64,000 nucleotides of DNA from Closterium sp. NIES-65. Taxonomy: Eukaryota > Streptophyta > Zygnematophyceae > Desmidiales > Closteriaceae. Below are positions 10,265 to 19,732 of this stretch, piece after piece. How positions within the stretch are numbered: position 1 is the stretch's first letter; each line of letters opens with the position of its first letter. The stretch is from contig CANXME010002150.1 in assembly GCA_948144175.1 (NCBI GenBank), positions 33,501 to 97,500 on the forward strand. Reading direction: 5' to 3'. The position numbers and the translations under genes were made by a program. The notes below the pieces were generated by a model. It was not told where the DNA came from. It did not search any database and worked only from the letters and a program-made list of their open reading frames with translations.

Positions 10265-11014
10265 AATGCATATTTTTCTTTACAGGATTGCACTTACATT
10301 TTATTGTACCAACCATATAAGAATGTAATGCACTTACTATTTATACTAACCAAATGGGTAAGTAACGCATACATTCCTTGTACAGACCATAGACGTGAGT
10401 AACGCACTTACTCATAGTACCAACATATGCTTAAATTACAAGCTTATTCTTTGTACCAACCCTAGAGATAACTAACGCACTTACACATAGTACCAACCAT
10501 AAGCGCAAGTAGCCTACTTATTAATAATGCCAACCATATATGTGTAAATTGTGCAATTGTTATTGCTACCATATGGGTAAGTAACAGACATACTCAAATC
10601 ACCAACCATAAAAATGAGTAACACACTTACTCAAAGTTTAAACCAAAAAGGTGAATAACGCACTTACTCTTGGCTTCAACCATAAGAACACGTGACATAC
10701 TTACTTACCATACCCATATAGTTGGTACAAAAAGTAAATGCTTTACCTATCGAAATGGTTGGTATTATGAGTAGGTGTATCATTTTTCATTATTGTTGGT
10801 ACCAAGGGTATGTGCGTTACTTACCCATATGGTCGATGATATGAGTTAGATCATTATGTACCCTTATATTTGATACCTTTGTAAGTGCGTTACTTACCCA
10901 AATAGTTGGTACTACAAGTGAGTGTGCCACTTAATCTTCTGGTGGTACTAAGGGTAAGTGCGTTGCGTACTCTTATGGTTCGTACCAAGAATATATGCAT
11001 CACTTACCCATATG
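10265..11014. repeat. AT-rich 37-bp minisatellite in inverted (head-to-head) arrangement
   Basis: Units on the left half read TACCAACCATA followed by AGTAACGCACTTACTC. From about 10715 onward the units are their reverse complement (GTTGGTACCAAGGG, AAGTGCGTTACTTACCC). Three well-kept adjacent units near 10900-11010 measure 36-37 bp. The switch point lies between CATATAGTTGGTAC and the following AAAAAGTAAATG (about 10700-10740). The same unit makes the array at 3880-4112. Confidence 0.85.
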
Positions 11015-11145
11015 ATGAGAAAACTAGAACAAGAATGATTGCATTGAGCGGCATGAGGAGTACAAGTACCAAACCCTAAAGTGTTGTACCCCATATAAGC
11101 TACCTCATTACAGCCTACACAGACTATAGTATATGAGTTTGACAC
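11015..11145 (-). mobile_element. Start of Copia2 3' LTR with polypurine tract
   Basis: On the minus strand the tract CTATGGGGG (11147-11155) is followed by TGTCAAACTCATATAC, a TG start expected of an LTR. About 130 bp of LTR remain before the minisatellite cuts it at about 11015. It lies just downstream of the Copia2 stop codon near 11353. Confidence 0.65.
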
Positions 11146-11808
11146 ACCCCCATAGGCAAAGTGGGGGAGAGCAAGGGGTTACAAGACCAGTCAAGCAAAG
11201 CAAGGCAAAGCAAGCTCAGGGTGGATCACAACGTCACCACATATTCTGAGCATAAGTTCAAGGCCACAAGGCCAGTTCACATGCAAGATTACATATATAT
11301 AAGGCTAAACAAGCAAGAGCAGGTATATATATACGTAACAGTACAAGCAAGGTCAAGAAGTGAGCAAGTGAAGCAAGGTAGGCACAAGACCCAACTGAGT
11401 ACAGAAGCGCTGATGATCACAAGGCGCGAGTGCCTTGGTAAAGATATCAGCAGTGTTGGCCTGAGAGGCCACGTAAGCAAGGTGCAGCTCACGAGCAAGG
11501 AAGTAGCGAAGAGCGATGTGCTTCGTTCTGTGCTGCAGTCTGTGCTCCTGACACAAGGCCAGCATGACCTTGTTGTCTACGTACAGCACTGGAGGAGAAT
11601 GAGGTGGCTTTCCAAGATCAGTCAGCAGGTAGGTGAGCCAGCGAAGCTCCTGTGCAGCCATGGCCCCAGCGTAGATCTCAGCCTCACAACTGGAGCCGAG
11701 AACAGAAGACGAGCGGGTAGACCGCCACGAAACAGAGCCGGAACCAAGGCTGAAGGTGTAACCCTGTGACGACCGCTGCGTAGCCTGGTCGTCAGCGCAA
11801 GAAGCGTC
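11146..11808 (-). pseudogene. Copia2 C-terminal RNase H
   Basis: The minus-strand frame from 11808 to about 11353 reads DASCADDQATQRSSQGYTF, then SVSWRSTRSSSVLGSSCEAE and YVDNKVMLALCQEH, and ends RTKHIALRYFLARE followed by QANTADIFTKAL. This is the RNase H C-terminus of copia elements: a W-S block, S-S-EAE, the D-N-A-like motif and the TAD-FTK-L terminus. The first residues continue exactly from HADA at 39171-39182, where the body of Copia2 stops. The sequence gcgtc at 11804-11808 is one half of a target duplication whose other half is at 39171-39175. Confidence 0.88.
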
Positions 11809-12196
11809 TGTTGGGTGCAAATTCACATTGCACGACATCCTGCTGTCTGTTTGTACGAGTATGCGTGTGCGAATGCATTTGCGTGTGAATGGTATGTTCG
11901 TGTGATTGTTTGCCTTCGCAATTTTCGCTTGAAGCATTTGCAGGTACTCGTACAATGTGCGCTTCGGCACAACATTGTACGCGCTATGAACAGTGCAAGC
12001 AGAAAGGACGAGCTCGTGAAGGAACCCAATATGGAAACTTTGCAGTACGGTCGAATTGATTGCGAAGATTCAGTTCTATCCAACTTGTAATTGTACTGTT
12101 TTGTTTGGTTTACTATAGTGTAGCAGGGCAGGCACTATAGGGGTACAATTTAGGTGAAGGTTGGATATTGTTTGTCTGTATCTGCATGCTACAAGG
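11809..12196 (+). mobile_element. First ~388 bp of a Copia1 LTR, truncated
   Basis: Begins TGTTGGGTGCAAATTC directly after gcgtc and stops near GCATGCTACAAGG, where a second LTR starts anew. Its missing latter half corresponds to the partial forward LTR at 38633-39170, which ends CACCAACA directly before gcgtc. Together they look like the two ends of one inserted LTR separated by 26 kb. Confidence 0.88.
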
Positions 12197-13289
12197 TCTT
12201 GGGTGCAAATTCACATTGCACTACATCCTGCCGTCTGTTTGTACGAGTATGCGTGTGCGAATGCATTTGCGTGTGAATGGTATGTCCGTGTGTTTGTTTG
12301 CTTTCGCAATTTTCGCTTGAAGCATTTGCAGGTACTCACACAATGTGCGCTTCGGCATAACATTGTACGCGCTATGTACAGTAGAAGCAGAAAGGACGAG
12401 CTCGCAAAGGAACCCAAGATGGAAGCTTTGTGGTTCGGCTTACTTGATTGCACAGATTCAGTTCTATCCAACTCCAAATTGTGCTGTTTTGTTTGGTTGA
12501 CTATAGTGTAGCAGGGCAGGCACTATAGGGGTACAACTTAGGTGAAGGTTGGATGTTGTTTGTCTGTATCTGCATGCTACAGGGCCAGGGGAAACCAGCG
12601 GAACCAGCATTTGGCTGGTTGGGCAAAGACAAAACAGGTTCTGTTTTTAGGACCTGAACCTGGTTGTTGTTTTCCCAGGTTGGAAAAACAGAACCAGAGG
12701 TTGTTTACCAACCTACCACCTGCTATTTTGTCCAGCCAGGTTGGTTCTGTTGCTTGGAATTATTTGGGATCATCCCTGGTTGTTCCCAGGTTCATTCCCA
12801 AGGTCCTTGCTAGCTAGAAATATTTATTCATTCTCTGTTTGTACCTGGATATAGTCAATTTGATTCAAGCGAATTCCTCCCTTCCTGGAATTTCGTTTCG
12901 ACGCAGTGCGACGGCGGAATGCTACCCGAGTCAACGTTAGTACGCTAGCACTCCAACGCTAGGCAAACGCTGTCCGAGCCATAACTTCGTAATGGCAGAT
13001 TTTTTCGCGAGGCAACTTGGTTCATTTTAAAGCTCTTGGAGAGAACTTCGATATAGTAAATTCTCAGCTTAATCCGATCAACGGTCTACACGATACGCTG
13101 CGCGACATTCAAGGTACTCTTGCTGTTTTGACTAAGTCCCTCTTGATCCCTCTCTCTACAAACTCGGACCCGAGGATAGGGGCTGGTCTTGTACCAGGCA
13201 CCCAAGGACCCTTGGAGGTGACCCCGAGGAGAGGTTTTAAGTTTGATAAAGTCTTAATAGCTTGAGTTTATTAGGCCCTTACACCAACA
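12197..13289 (+). repeat. Copia1 5' LTR
   Basis: About 1.09 kb, from TTGGGTGCAAATTC to CTTACACCAACA. The expected terminal TGT is altered to the local TCT. Open frames of 70-116 codons recur in the young LTR copies but are absent or broken in the old ones, so I do not call them genes. Confidence 0.9.
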
Positions 13290-13292
13290 AGC

Positions 13293-13304
13293 TGGTATCA
13301 GAGC
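13293..13304 (+). other. Primer-binding site for initiator tRNA-Met
   Basis: TGGTATCAGAGC, the standard plant copia primer-binding site, three bases after the LTR end. Confidence 0.93.
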
Positions 13305-13335
13305 TGCGTTATAGTGATCCTCGTTATAGGTAGCT

Positions 13336-15150
13336 ATGGCGGGCAACACCTCGGCGGTAGCTGGTGAATCGTCAGCCCAAGATCGTAGCGGCAGCCAAGA
13401 TTCTGGTGTTTCTGCGCCAAGGGGAGCGCGAACAAGCCAGGGCTCGCTGATCAAGGAGGTGCCGAAAAACTTCACCGTCGAGAAGTTCAATGGTGAGGGC
13501 TATGATGATTGGGCCTGGAAAATGCAACTTTATTTCCGTCAGATCGGTTTGCTGAAACTAATGATTGGGGAGGAGCCTAGACCGAGTGACCCCGCCCTTC
13601 AGGAAGATTGGGACGAGCGCGCCTCGGCTGGCTACTATTTGATGTCGCAGAGTTTGGAGCTGAACCAGCGTCACCACGTCATGCACTTGCTGCCGGAGGT
13701 TGAGTGAGGTCCAAAGGCGTGGACGGTGTTGAAGGAGCTGCACGCCCCTACCTCCGTCGCTGCGACGCTCATGATGGAGAGAGAGCTGTCCGCGTTGCGC
13801 CTAAGCGAGGGAGAGCCGGTGCAACCCATCCTGGACAAGATGCGTGATCTCTACGCGAAGCTGGCGATCGCGGGAATCACCTACCCGGAGCAGACCAAGT
13901 GCCTGAAGATGCTCTCGCTGCTGCCGGAATCGTGGCTTCAATTTACGAGCGGATTGAGCTTGCCGCAGAACCAGAGCTTGTGGACGCTCGAGTGGGTGCG
14001 GACGAAGATTCTGGAGGAGGACTTCCGTCGCCGCCAACTGAGGGGTGGAGACAATAGCAGCAGCGGCTACGGGATGCAAGGGAGCCGACGTGGCAAAGGA
14101 CGTGTCTTCGGTGGTGCTGGACGCGGTGCAAAGAAGGACGACGACTCCAACGACCAACAAGGAGGTACCGGTTGGGGTCGCGGTGCGAAATCTGGACGTG
14201 GGGGCAAGTCGGGTGCTGGTGGCAAAATGAAAGGAAGTTGCTGGTATTGTGAGAAGGAAGGGCACCCCTGGTTTTTGTGCTATAAGAAACCCGATGGATG
14301 GACCCCCCAGAATCGTCACCAGGATGGCGGCGCGCGGAGGAACCAGAAAAACGGCGCCAACATGGTCGCTGATTCGTCCGACAACAACCCGAAGGGCAAC
14401 GGCGGTGCGGAGAAGAAGGAGCGCACCGCGGGCCAATTCTTCCATGTGGGAGACAAGGGGGAGCAAGGAGACGCATCTGCTAAGGTTGGAGCAGAGCTGC
14501 ACCCCCTGGACTATTGGGTGTTGGACACAAGCGCTGCTTGGACAATGACGCCGCGCAAGGACCTGCTGGACAACGTACGCGCTGCACCGATTAACGAGGT
14601 GTGCTCTGCCTCTGGACACATGTTGAAGGTTGCTGGTGCGGGACGAGCTGCGTTTAAGGGAGCGGATGGCAAGCCGGTGGTGCTGCACGACGTTCTCCTC
14701 GTCCCCGACCTGAAGGCCAACCTTATCTCCCTCCGTAAGCTTGGCAAGGCTGGGGTGAACACCAACACGGATGGGGCTCGCACTTATAAGGGGAAGCTGG
14801 GCAATCGGGTGCTTTGGGATCTGCACGAGAGCAAGGACGTGTACAGATCTATGTGGAAGCTGCCGGCGCTGGCGTGGCACGGTGGGGGACAGGCTGGAGA
14901 GGGGTCTGCATCCCAGGGGGAGTGCAACGCCGTTGGAGGGGTTGGTGTGAAAGTGTCGGCCAGATCCGGGGAGACGGATTGGGCAACTGCACACCGACTT
15001 TTGGGGCATGTGGCAATGCCTTTGCTGAAGCAGCTGGAGAAGGATGGAGCCGTTAAGGGCTTGAAGTTGAACGGACAACCACCCGATGATAACTGTGAAA
15101 TTTGCCTCCTTTCAAAATTCACCTGTTTCCCCTTCCACGATAGTGGATGA
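13336..15150 (+). pseudogene. Copia1 gag, zinc knuckle, protease and GAG-pre-integrase
   Basis: Starts at the ATG at 13336, 32 bases after the primer-binding site. The gag capsid region (UBN2-like, with WAWKMQLYFRQIGLLKLM) carries an in-frame TGA at 13705-13707 and then continues in the same frame. A Gly-rich basic stretch leads to the zinc knuckle CWYCEKEGHPWFLC (C-X2-C-X4-H-X4-C, about 14239-14280). The protease motif reads WVLDTSAAWTM at about 14515-14548, where the catalytic D-[ST]-G has Ser for Gly, so activity is doubtful. GAG-pre-integrase follows (WATAHRLLGHVAMPLLKQ; NCEICLLSKFT). The frame ends at TGA 15148-15150, caused by a ~100-bp deletion in integrase. Confidence 0.88.
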
Positions 15151-17044
15151 CTGGAGCAGGCTAATGTAGGCGTATCCGCTGAAGCAGAAAGATCACGCCG
15201 CCTCCACGATTCAGGACGATTGGCTGCCGTTTTTGGAGAAGCAAGCGGAGTGTGTGGTGAAGCGGATTAGGACAGATCGGGGTGGTGAGTTCCTTGGAGC
15301 TGAGATGACGGCCTGGCTCAAGAAGCAGGGCATCCAGAGGGAGCTGACCACGGCTTACACCCCACAGTCTAACGGTGTAGCAGAACGGGCGAACCGGACA
15401 ATTCTGGAGACAGCTAGGGCGCTGCTCATAGAATCTGGGCTGGGCAACTTGATGTGGCCCCATGCTGTTCGGCACGCTACCGTCGCTAGGAACACGGTAC
15501 TCACAAAGGTTGGGGATTACTCGTGGGTGCCGTTGGAGAGGTGGCTTGGGAGGAAGCCGCCGGTGGACATGCTGAGTGTGTTTGGTTGCATGGCAGTCGC
15601 CCACGTCCCCAAGACCTACCGCAGTAAGTTGGGGGCGAGTGCAATCTGGTGTGTGCATTTGGGGCTGGCTGCTGAGAGCAAGGGATGGCTGCTGTGGGAG
15701 CCTTCCAAGGGTGTGTTGTTTGACAGCAGGGATGTGAAGTTTGTTAAGGGCATGATGTATGGGAGCTGGGAGAAACAGCGGGAGGCCAGGGTGTCCCAGC
15801 AGATGGAGCAGATCACCATGCAGCTGGACCTGACTCCTAGTGTGTGGGAGGAGGGAGAGGAGGCAGCTGCAGAAGGTGGTGCTGGAGAGAAGGTGCAGGA
15901 GGCACCTGCCGGTGAAAACAATGGTGTGGAGACTAGCGGTAGCACTAGTGGAGCTGCTGGATCCGAGGGAGGAGAGCAGCAGCAGGGGAAAACTAAGAAG
16001 CCGAAGGGTGTTGTTATGAAGGGGTGGGAGACACCCGTCTCCAGGCCAGGACGTACCCGTATGGCTACTAAGAAGCTGACTGCAGGAGCTGATGTAGCGG
16101 AGCAGCAGCTTGGGACCGAGGAGGCATTGCTGATTCTACCGCATGGTTATGACCCGGATGAGGAGGATGAGCCTGCGTACTGTTTTCTTGCCCCTGCACC
16201 AGAGGAGCCAGCTAGCATGGAGGAGGCATTAGCTGGACCAGATAGGGACAAATGGCTGGCTTCTAGGGATGCTGAGTACCAGAGCCTGCTGGAGAATGGG
16301 ACTTGGGAACTAGTGGTGCTGCCTGACGGAAAGAAAGCGGTACAATGCAAGTGGGTGCTAAGGATCAAGACTGACGACAAGGGGCAGGTCACCATCTACA
16401 ACAGTAGGCTGGTGGCTAAGGGGTTTATGCAGAAGGAGAAGCGGGACTTCAATGAGATCTTTGCTCCCACTGCCAAAACCCCTACCCTTCGTATCTTGTT
16501 GGCAGATGCAGCCGTTGGTGGGAAGTTCATTATCCAGATGGACATATCAACGGCATTCCTCAACGGGATTTTAGAGAAGGAGGTGTTCATGACGCAGCCG
16601 CCTGGGTATGAGGATGGTACGGGCAGGGTGTGCAAGCTGAAAAAGTCCATCTACGGCTTGAAGCAGGCGCCACGCTGCTGGTACCAGAAGCTGGCAGCTG
16701 TTTTAGAGGAGATGGGATTCAGGACCAGCAGCTGTGATGAGAGCCTCTTTCTCAAGGGGGAGGGGGACAAGCTGGTGTTGTTTCTGGTCTACGTGGACGA
16801 CATTCTTCTCTTCAGCAGCAGCATGAAGGAGATCCAGAAAGTGCAGCAGCAGCTGATGGAGAACTTCAAGTGCAAGAACCTTGGGAAGGTAAAATACTAC
16901 CTCGGGATGCACGTAGAGAGGGATCCAGATCACAGGTGGTTGAAACTGCACCAGGAGAAGTTCATCAAGGAGCTGGGGGAGAAGCATGGGATTGAGAATG
17001 AGCGCAAGGTTGCAACTCCCTACCTGCAGAATTCAAGCTTGTAA
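15151..17044 (+). pseudogene. Copia1 integrase (partial) and reverse transcriptase
   Basis: After the deletion the frame resumes with DDWSRLM, a TAG at 15167-15169 (Trp in the sister copy), then integrase KRIRTDRGGEFLGAEM (second catalytic Asp) and YTPQSNGVAERANRTILE (third catalytic region). The first catalytic Asp is lost with the deletion. The acidic/Gln-rich linker (about 15790-16240) precedes RT: NGTWELVVLP, RLVAKGFMQKEKRDFNE, MDISTAFLNG, KKSIYGLKQAPRCWYQ, and the catalytic LVYVDDILLFSSS near 16790. RT itself is open. A one-base loss near 17020 shifts the frame into TAA 17042-17044. Confidence 0.9.
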
Positions 17045-17805
17045 AGGCTGCAGAGGATGAAGGGGTTGAAGCTGAGGAGCAGCAATTCCAGTCCTTGGTG
17101 GGCAGCCTCTTGTATGCAGTTCACACGAGGCCTGACATCTCTTTCTCGGTTGGGCAGCTGGCTAGGGTGGTGCAGAATCCATCAGAGGAGCAGGTGGATG
17201 CAGCCGAGCGTGTGGTGAAGTATCTGAACTCTCACCCAAGCATTGGAGTTCAATACTCCGCATCTGCACAGGTGAAGCAGAAAGGGGTTGAGGTGCTGAA
17301 AGAGAAGGGGGAGAGGCTTGGAGAAGGCAAGCTCTTTCTCACTTGCTTTACCGATGCTACGTGGGCCTCTGAGAAGGAGGATTCCTCATCTGTGGGAGGA
17401 TACATCTGTGTAGTTGGGGGAGGACCTGTTAGTTGGAGGTCAAAGAAGCAGACAGAGACAGCACTCTCTTCTGTGGAATCAGAGTATATGGCGATGTTCC
17501 ATGGGGTGAAGGAGGTGATTTGGCTGAAGAGGTTGTTAGAGGAGATTGGCCAGGAGCAGAAGGTTGCTACGCCGCTGTTCTGTGAGAGCAAGGGGGCTCT
17601 TGGAATGGCCAGGAACGCTGTGCTTCATGGGCTCAATAAGCACATGCGTATCAAGTGGCACTGGCTGCGTAAGGAGGTGAAAAGGGGGACGGTGAATCCG
17701 ATCTACATCAAGACTCACCAGCAGCCAGCAGACTTCCTCACCAAGAGGCTTGCGGATAAGCCTCATTGGCGTTGTGTGCGCATGAGTGGAATGAGCATGA
17801 ACTAG
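17045..17805 (+). pseudogene. Copia1 RNase H, C-terminal end of pol
   Basis: Same polyprotein in the shifted frame: GSLLYAVHTRPDISFSVGQL, then RNase H FTDATWASEKEDSSSVGGY, VSWRSKKQTETALSSVESEY and KTHQQPADFLTKRLADK, ending MSGMSMN and a stop at 17803-17805. One codon is missing (YAVHT versus YAAVHT) relative to the inverted sister element. The catalytic D-E-D-type residues appear retained. Confidence 0.9.
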
Positions 17806-17836
17806 CATGGAATGATGGAAATGCAGCCGGCAGGCT

Positions 17837-17846
17837 GAGGGGGACT
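17837..17846 (+). other. Copia1 polypurine tract
   Basis: GAGGGGGACT immediately upstream of the 3' LTR start TGTTGG at 17848. It primes plus-strand synthesis in this family. Confidence 0.85.
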
Positions 17847-17847
17847 G

Positions 17848-18932
17848 TGTTGGATGCAAATTCACATTGCACAACATCGTGCCGTCTGTTTGTACGAGTA
17901 TGCGTGTGCGAATGTATTTGGGTGTGAATGGAATGTTCGTATGTTTGTTTGCTTTCGCAATTTTCGCTTGAAGCATTTGCAGGTACTCGCACAATGTGCG
18001 CTTCGGCACAACATTGTACGCGCTATGAACAGTACAAGCAGAAAGGACGAGCTCGCAAAGGAACCCAAGATGGAAGCTTTGCAGTTCGGTTGAATTGATT
18101 GCGCAGATTCAGTTCTATCCAACTCCAAATTGTACTGTTTTGTTTGGTTGACTATAGTGTAGCAGGGCAGGCACTATAGGGGTACAACTTAGGTGAAGGT
18201 TGGATGTTGTTTGTCTGTATCTGCATGCTACAGGGCCAGGGGAAACCAGCGGAACCAGCATTTGGCTGGTTGGGCAAAGACAAAACAGGTTCTGTTTTTA
18301 GGACCTGAACCTGGTTGTTGTTTTCCCAGGTTGGAAAAACAGAACCAGAGGTTGTTTACCAACCTACCACCTGCTATTTTGTCCAGCCAGGTTGGTTCTG
18401 TTGCTTGGAATTATTTGGGATCATCCCTGGTTGTTCCCAGGTTCATTCCCAAGGTCCTTGCTAGCTAGAACTATTTTTTCATTCTCTGTTTGTACCTGGA
18501 TATAGTCAATTTGATTCAAGCGAATTCCTCCCTTCCTGGAATTTCGTTTCTACGCGGTGCGACGGGGGAATGCTACCCGAGTCAACGCTAGTACGCTAGC
18601 ACTCCAACGCTAGGCAAACGCTGTCCGAGCCATAACTTCGTAATGGCAGAACTTTTCGCGAGGCAACTTGGTTCATTTTAAAGCTCTTGGAGAGAACTTC
18701 GATATAGTAAATTCTCAGCTTAATCCGATCAACGGTCTACACGATACGCTGCGCGACGTTCAAGGTACTCTTGCTGTTTTGACTAAGTTCCTCTTGCTCT
18801 ACAAACTCGGACCCGAGAATAGGGGCTGGTCTTGTACCAGGCACCCAATGACCCTTGGAGGTGACCCCGAAGAGAGTTTTTAAGTTTGATAAAGTCTTAA
18901 TAGCTTGAGTTTATTAGGCCCTTACACCAATA
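17848..18932 (+). repeat. Copia1 3' LTR
   Basis: Matches the 5' LTR with scattered substitutions. There is an ~11-bp loss near 18790, where the CTCTTGATCCCTCTCTC block is shortened. It ends CTTACACCAATA at 18932, the final CA being degraded, and then passes into Copia2 protease. Confidence 0.9.
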
Positions 18933-19330
18933 CTAAGCGGCGTGAGTGTGGTGCGGTCTCGAAAGAAGGAGCGAGAAGCTCCCGAGTCAAAGGTGAAGGT
19001 GTGGGAGGCTGGAGCCGACGTGGTACCTGAGAGAGCAGACTCACCAGCACCTGAGGAAGCAGACTCACTGGCACCTAGAGCAGCAGCCTCACCAGCACCT
19101 AGAGCAGCAGCCTTACCAGTACCTAGAGCAGCAGTCCCAATGCCCGGCTCGGGCGGAAAACACCGGTAACAGTCACCCTCATCACTAATAGTCACAGCAT
19201 ACATGGCAGCAAGAATAGCATCATAATCAAGATCAAAGATAGGAACCCCCGCCCTAGTCAGCTCGCCCCAGCGAGGGATCTCAGTGGCCTCAGGGAACTG
19301 GTGACGCCGAGCGTCCGTCAGGCGGCCAAA
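18933..19330 (-). pseudogene. Copia2 gag end and protease
   Basis: The minus strand encodes DLDYDAILAAMYAVTISDEG, DCYRCFPPEPGIGTAALG, an Ala/Gly/Ser repeat, and the protease motif FTFDSGASRSFFRDRTTLTP ending TPLS at the Copia1 LTR. D-S-G is intact. In related plant copia elements TPL is followed at once by a PVxVxLADPSGGPV block, which is found here at 41.88 kb instead. From 19331 to 19541 (about 210 bp up to the duplication boundary) nothing is recognised. Confidence 0.82.
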
Positions 19331-19732
19331 GCAACTTCATATACTGCCAATCTATATTGCGCGTGTTGGAACAATGGTAGATCCACTTTACCAACGGTCC
19401 GTGCAGGGCTCAAACATGTTGGTGCTGAATTCGGTCACATGAACCGCTCAGCGAATGGAGTCGATGTAGTGCGACATGAGATGAGTTTTCACAAGGAACC
19501 AGGAGGATGGCTGCTTTGGAAAAGCAGCCTGCAGCTGCTCAACCGGCCTGATGGGAGTCGGACATGACAGTATGTGCAAGGACATCATAGTCTACTACAA
19601 CATACTGGAGCCTACTTTGGTTAGTTTAATTTCATGGTTAATAAGATTCATCCTCCCAAGATAGGTTACTGCAACAACTTAGGTGCCGTAGCCATGCATT
19701 CTTGCAATGCACAGAGATTTACATGCATGTTA

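Larger units (their letters stand above)
12197..18932 (+). mobile_element. Copia1 retrotransposon, nearly complete but defective
   Basis: LTR 12197-13289, primer-binding site 13293-13304, gag-pol 13336-17805, polypurine tract 17837-17846, LTR 17848-18932. Domain order gag-zinc knuckle-PR-GAG-pre-IN-IN-RT-RNase H is that of Ty1/copia. The two LTRs are very similar by eye, so insertion is fairly recent. The flanks do not share a target duplication: the left flank is another LTR fragment and the right flank is Copia2 protease. One end has therefore been exchanged. Lesions in gag, protease, integrase and RNase H make it non-autonomous. Confidence 0.9.

Noticed and set aside
10948-11145. Small minus-strand frame at the edge of the AT-rich array
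   Set aside because: It lies across the Copia2 LTR start and minisatellite, with no domain or independent support.
12542-12817. A 91-codon open frame inside the LTR, repeated in four LTR copies
   Set aside because: It is identical only because the LTRs are young. Older LTRs (1638-2674, 6528-8214) break it, and it lies wholly within LTR sequence.
12197-18932. An active, autonomous Copia1 retrotransposon
   Set aside because: TGA in gag, altered protease motif, deletion of the first integrase catalytic Asp with a frameshift, TAG at 15167 and a frameshift before RNase H.
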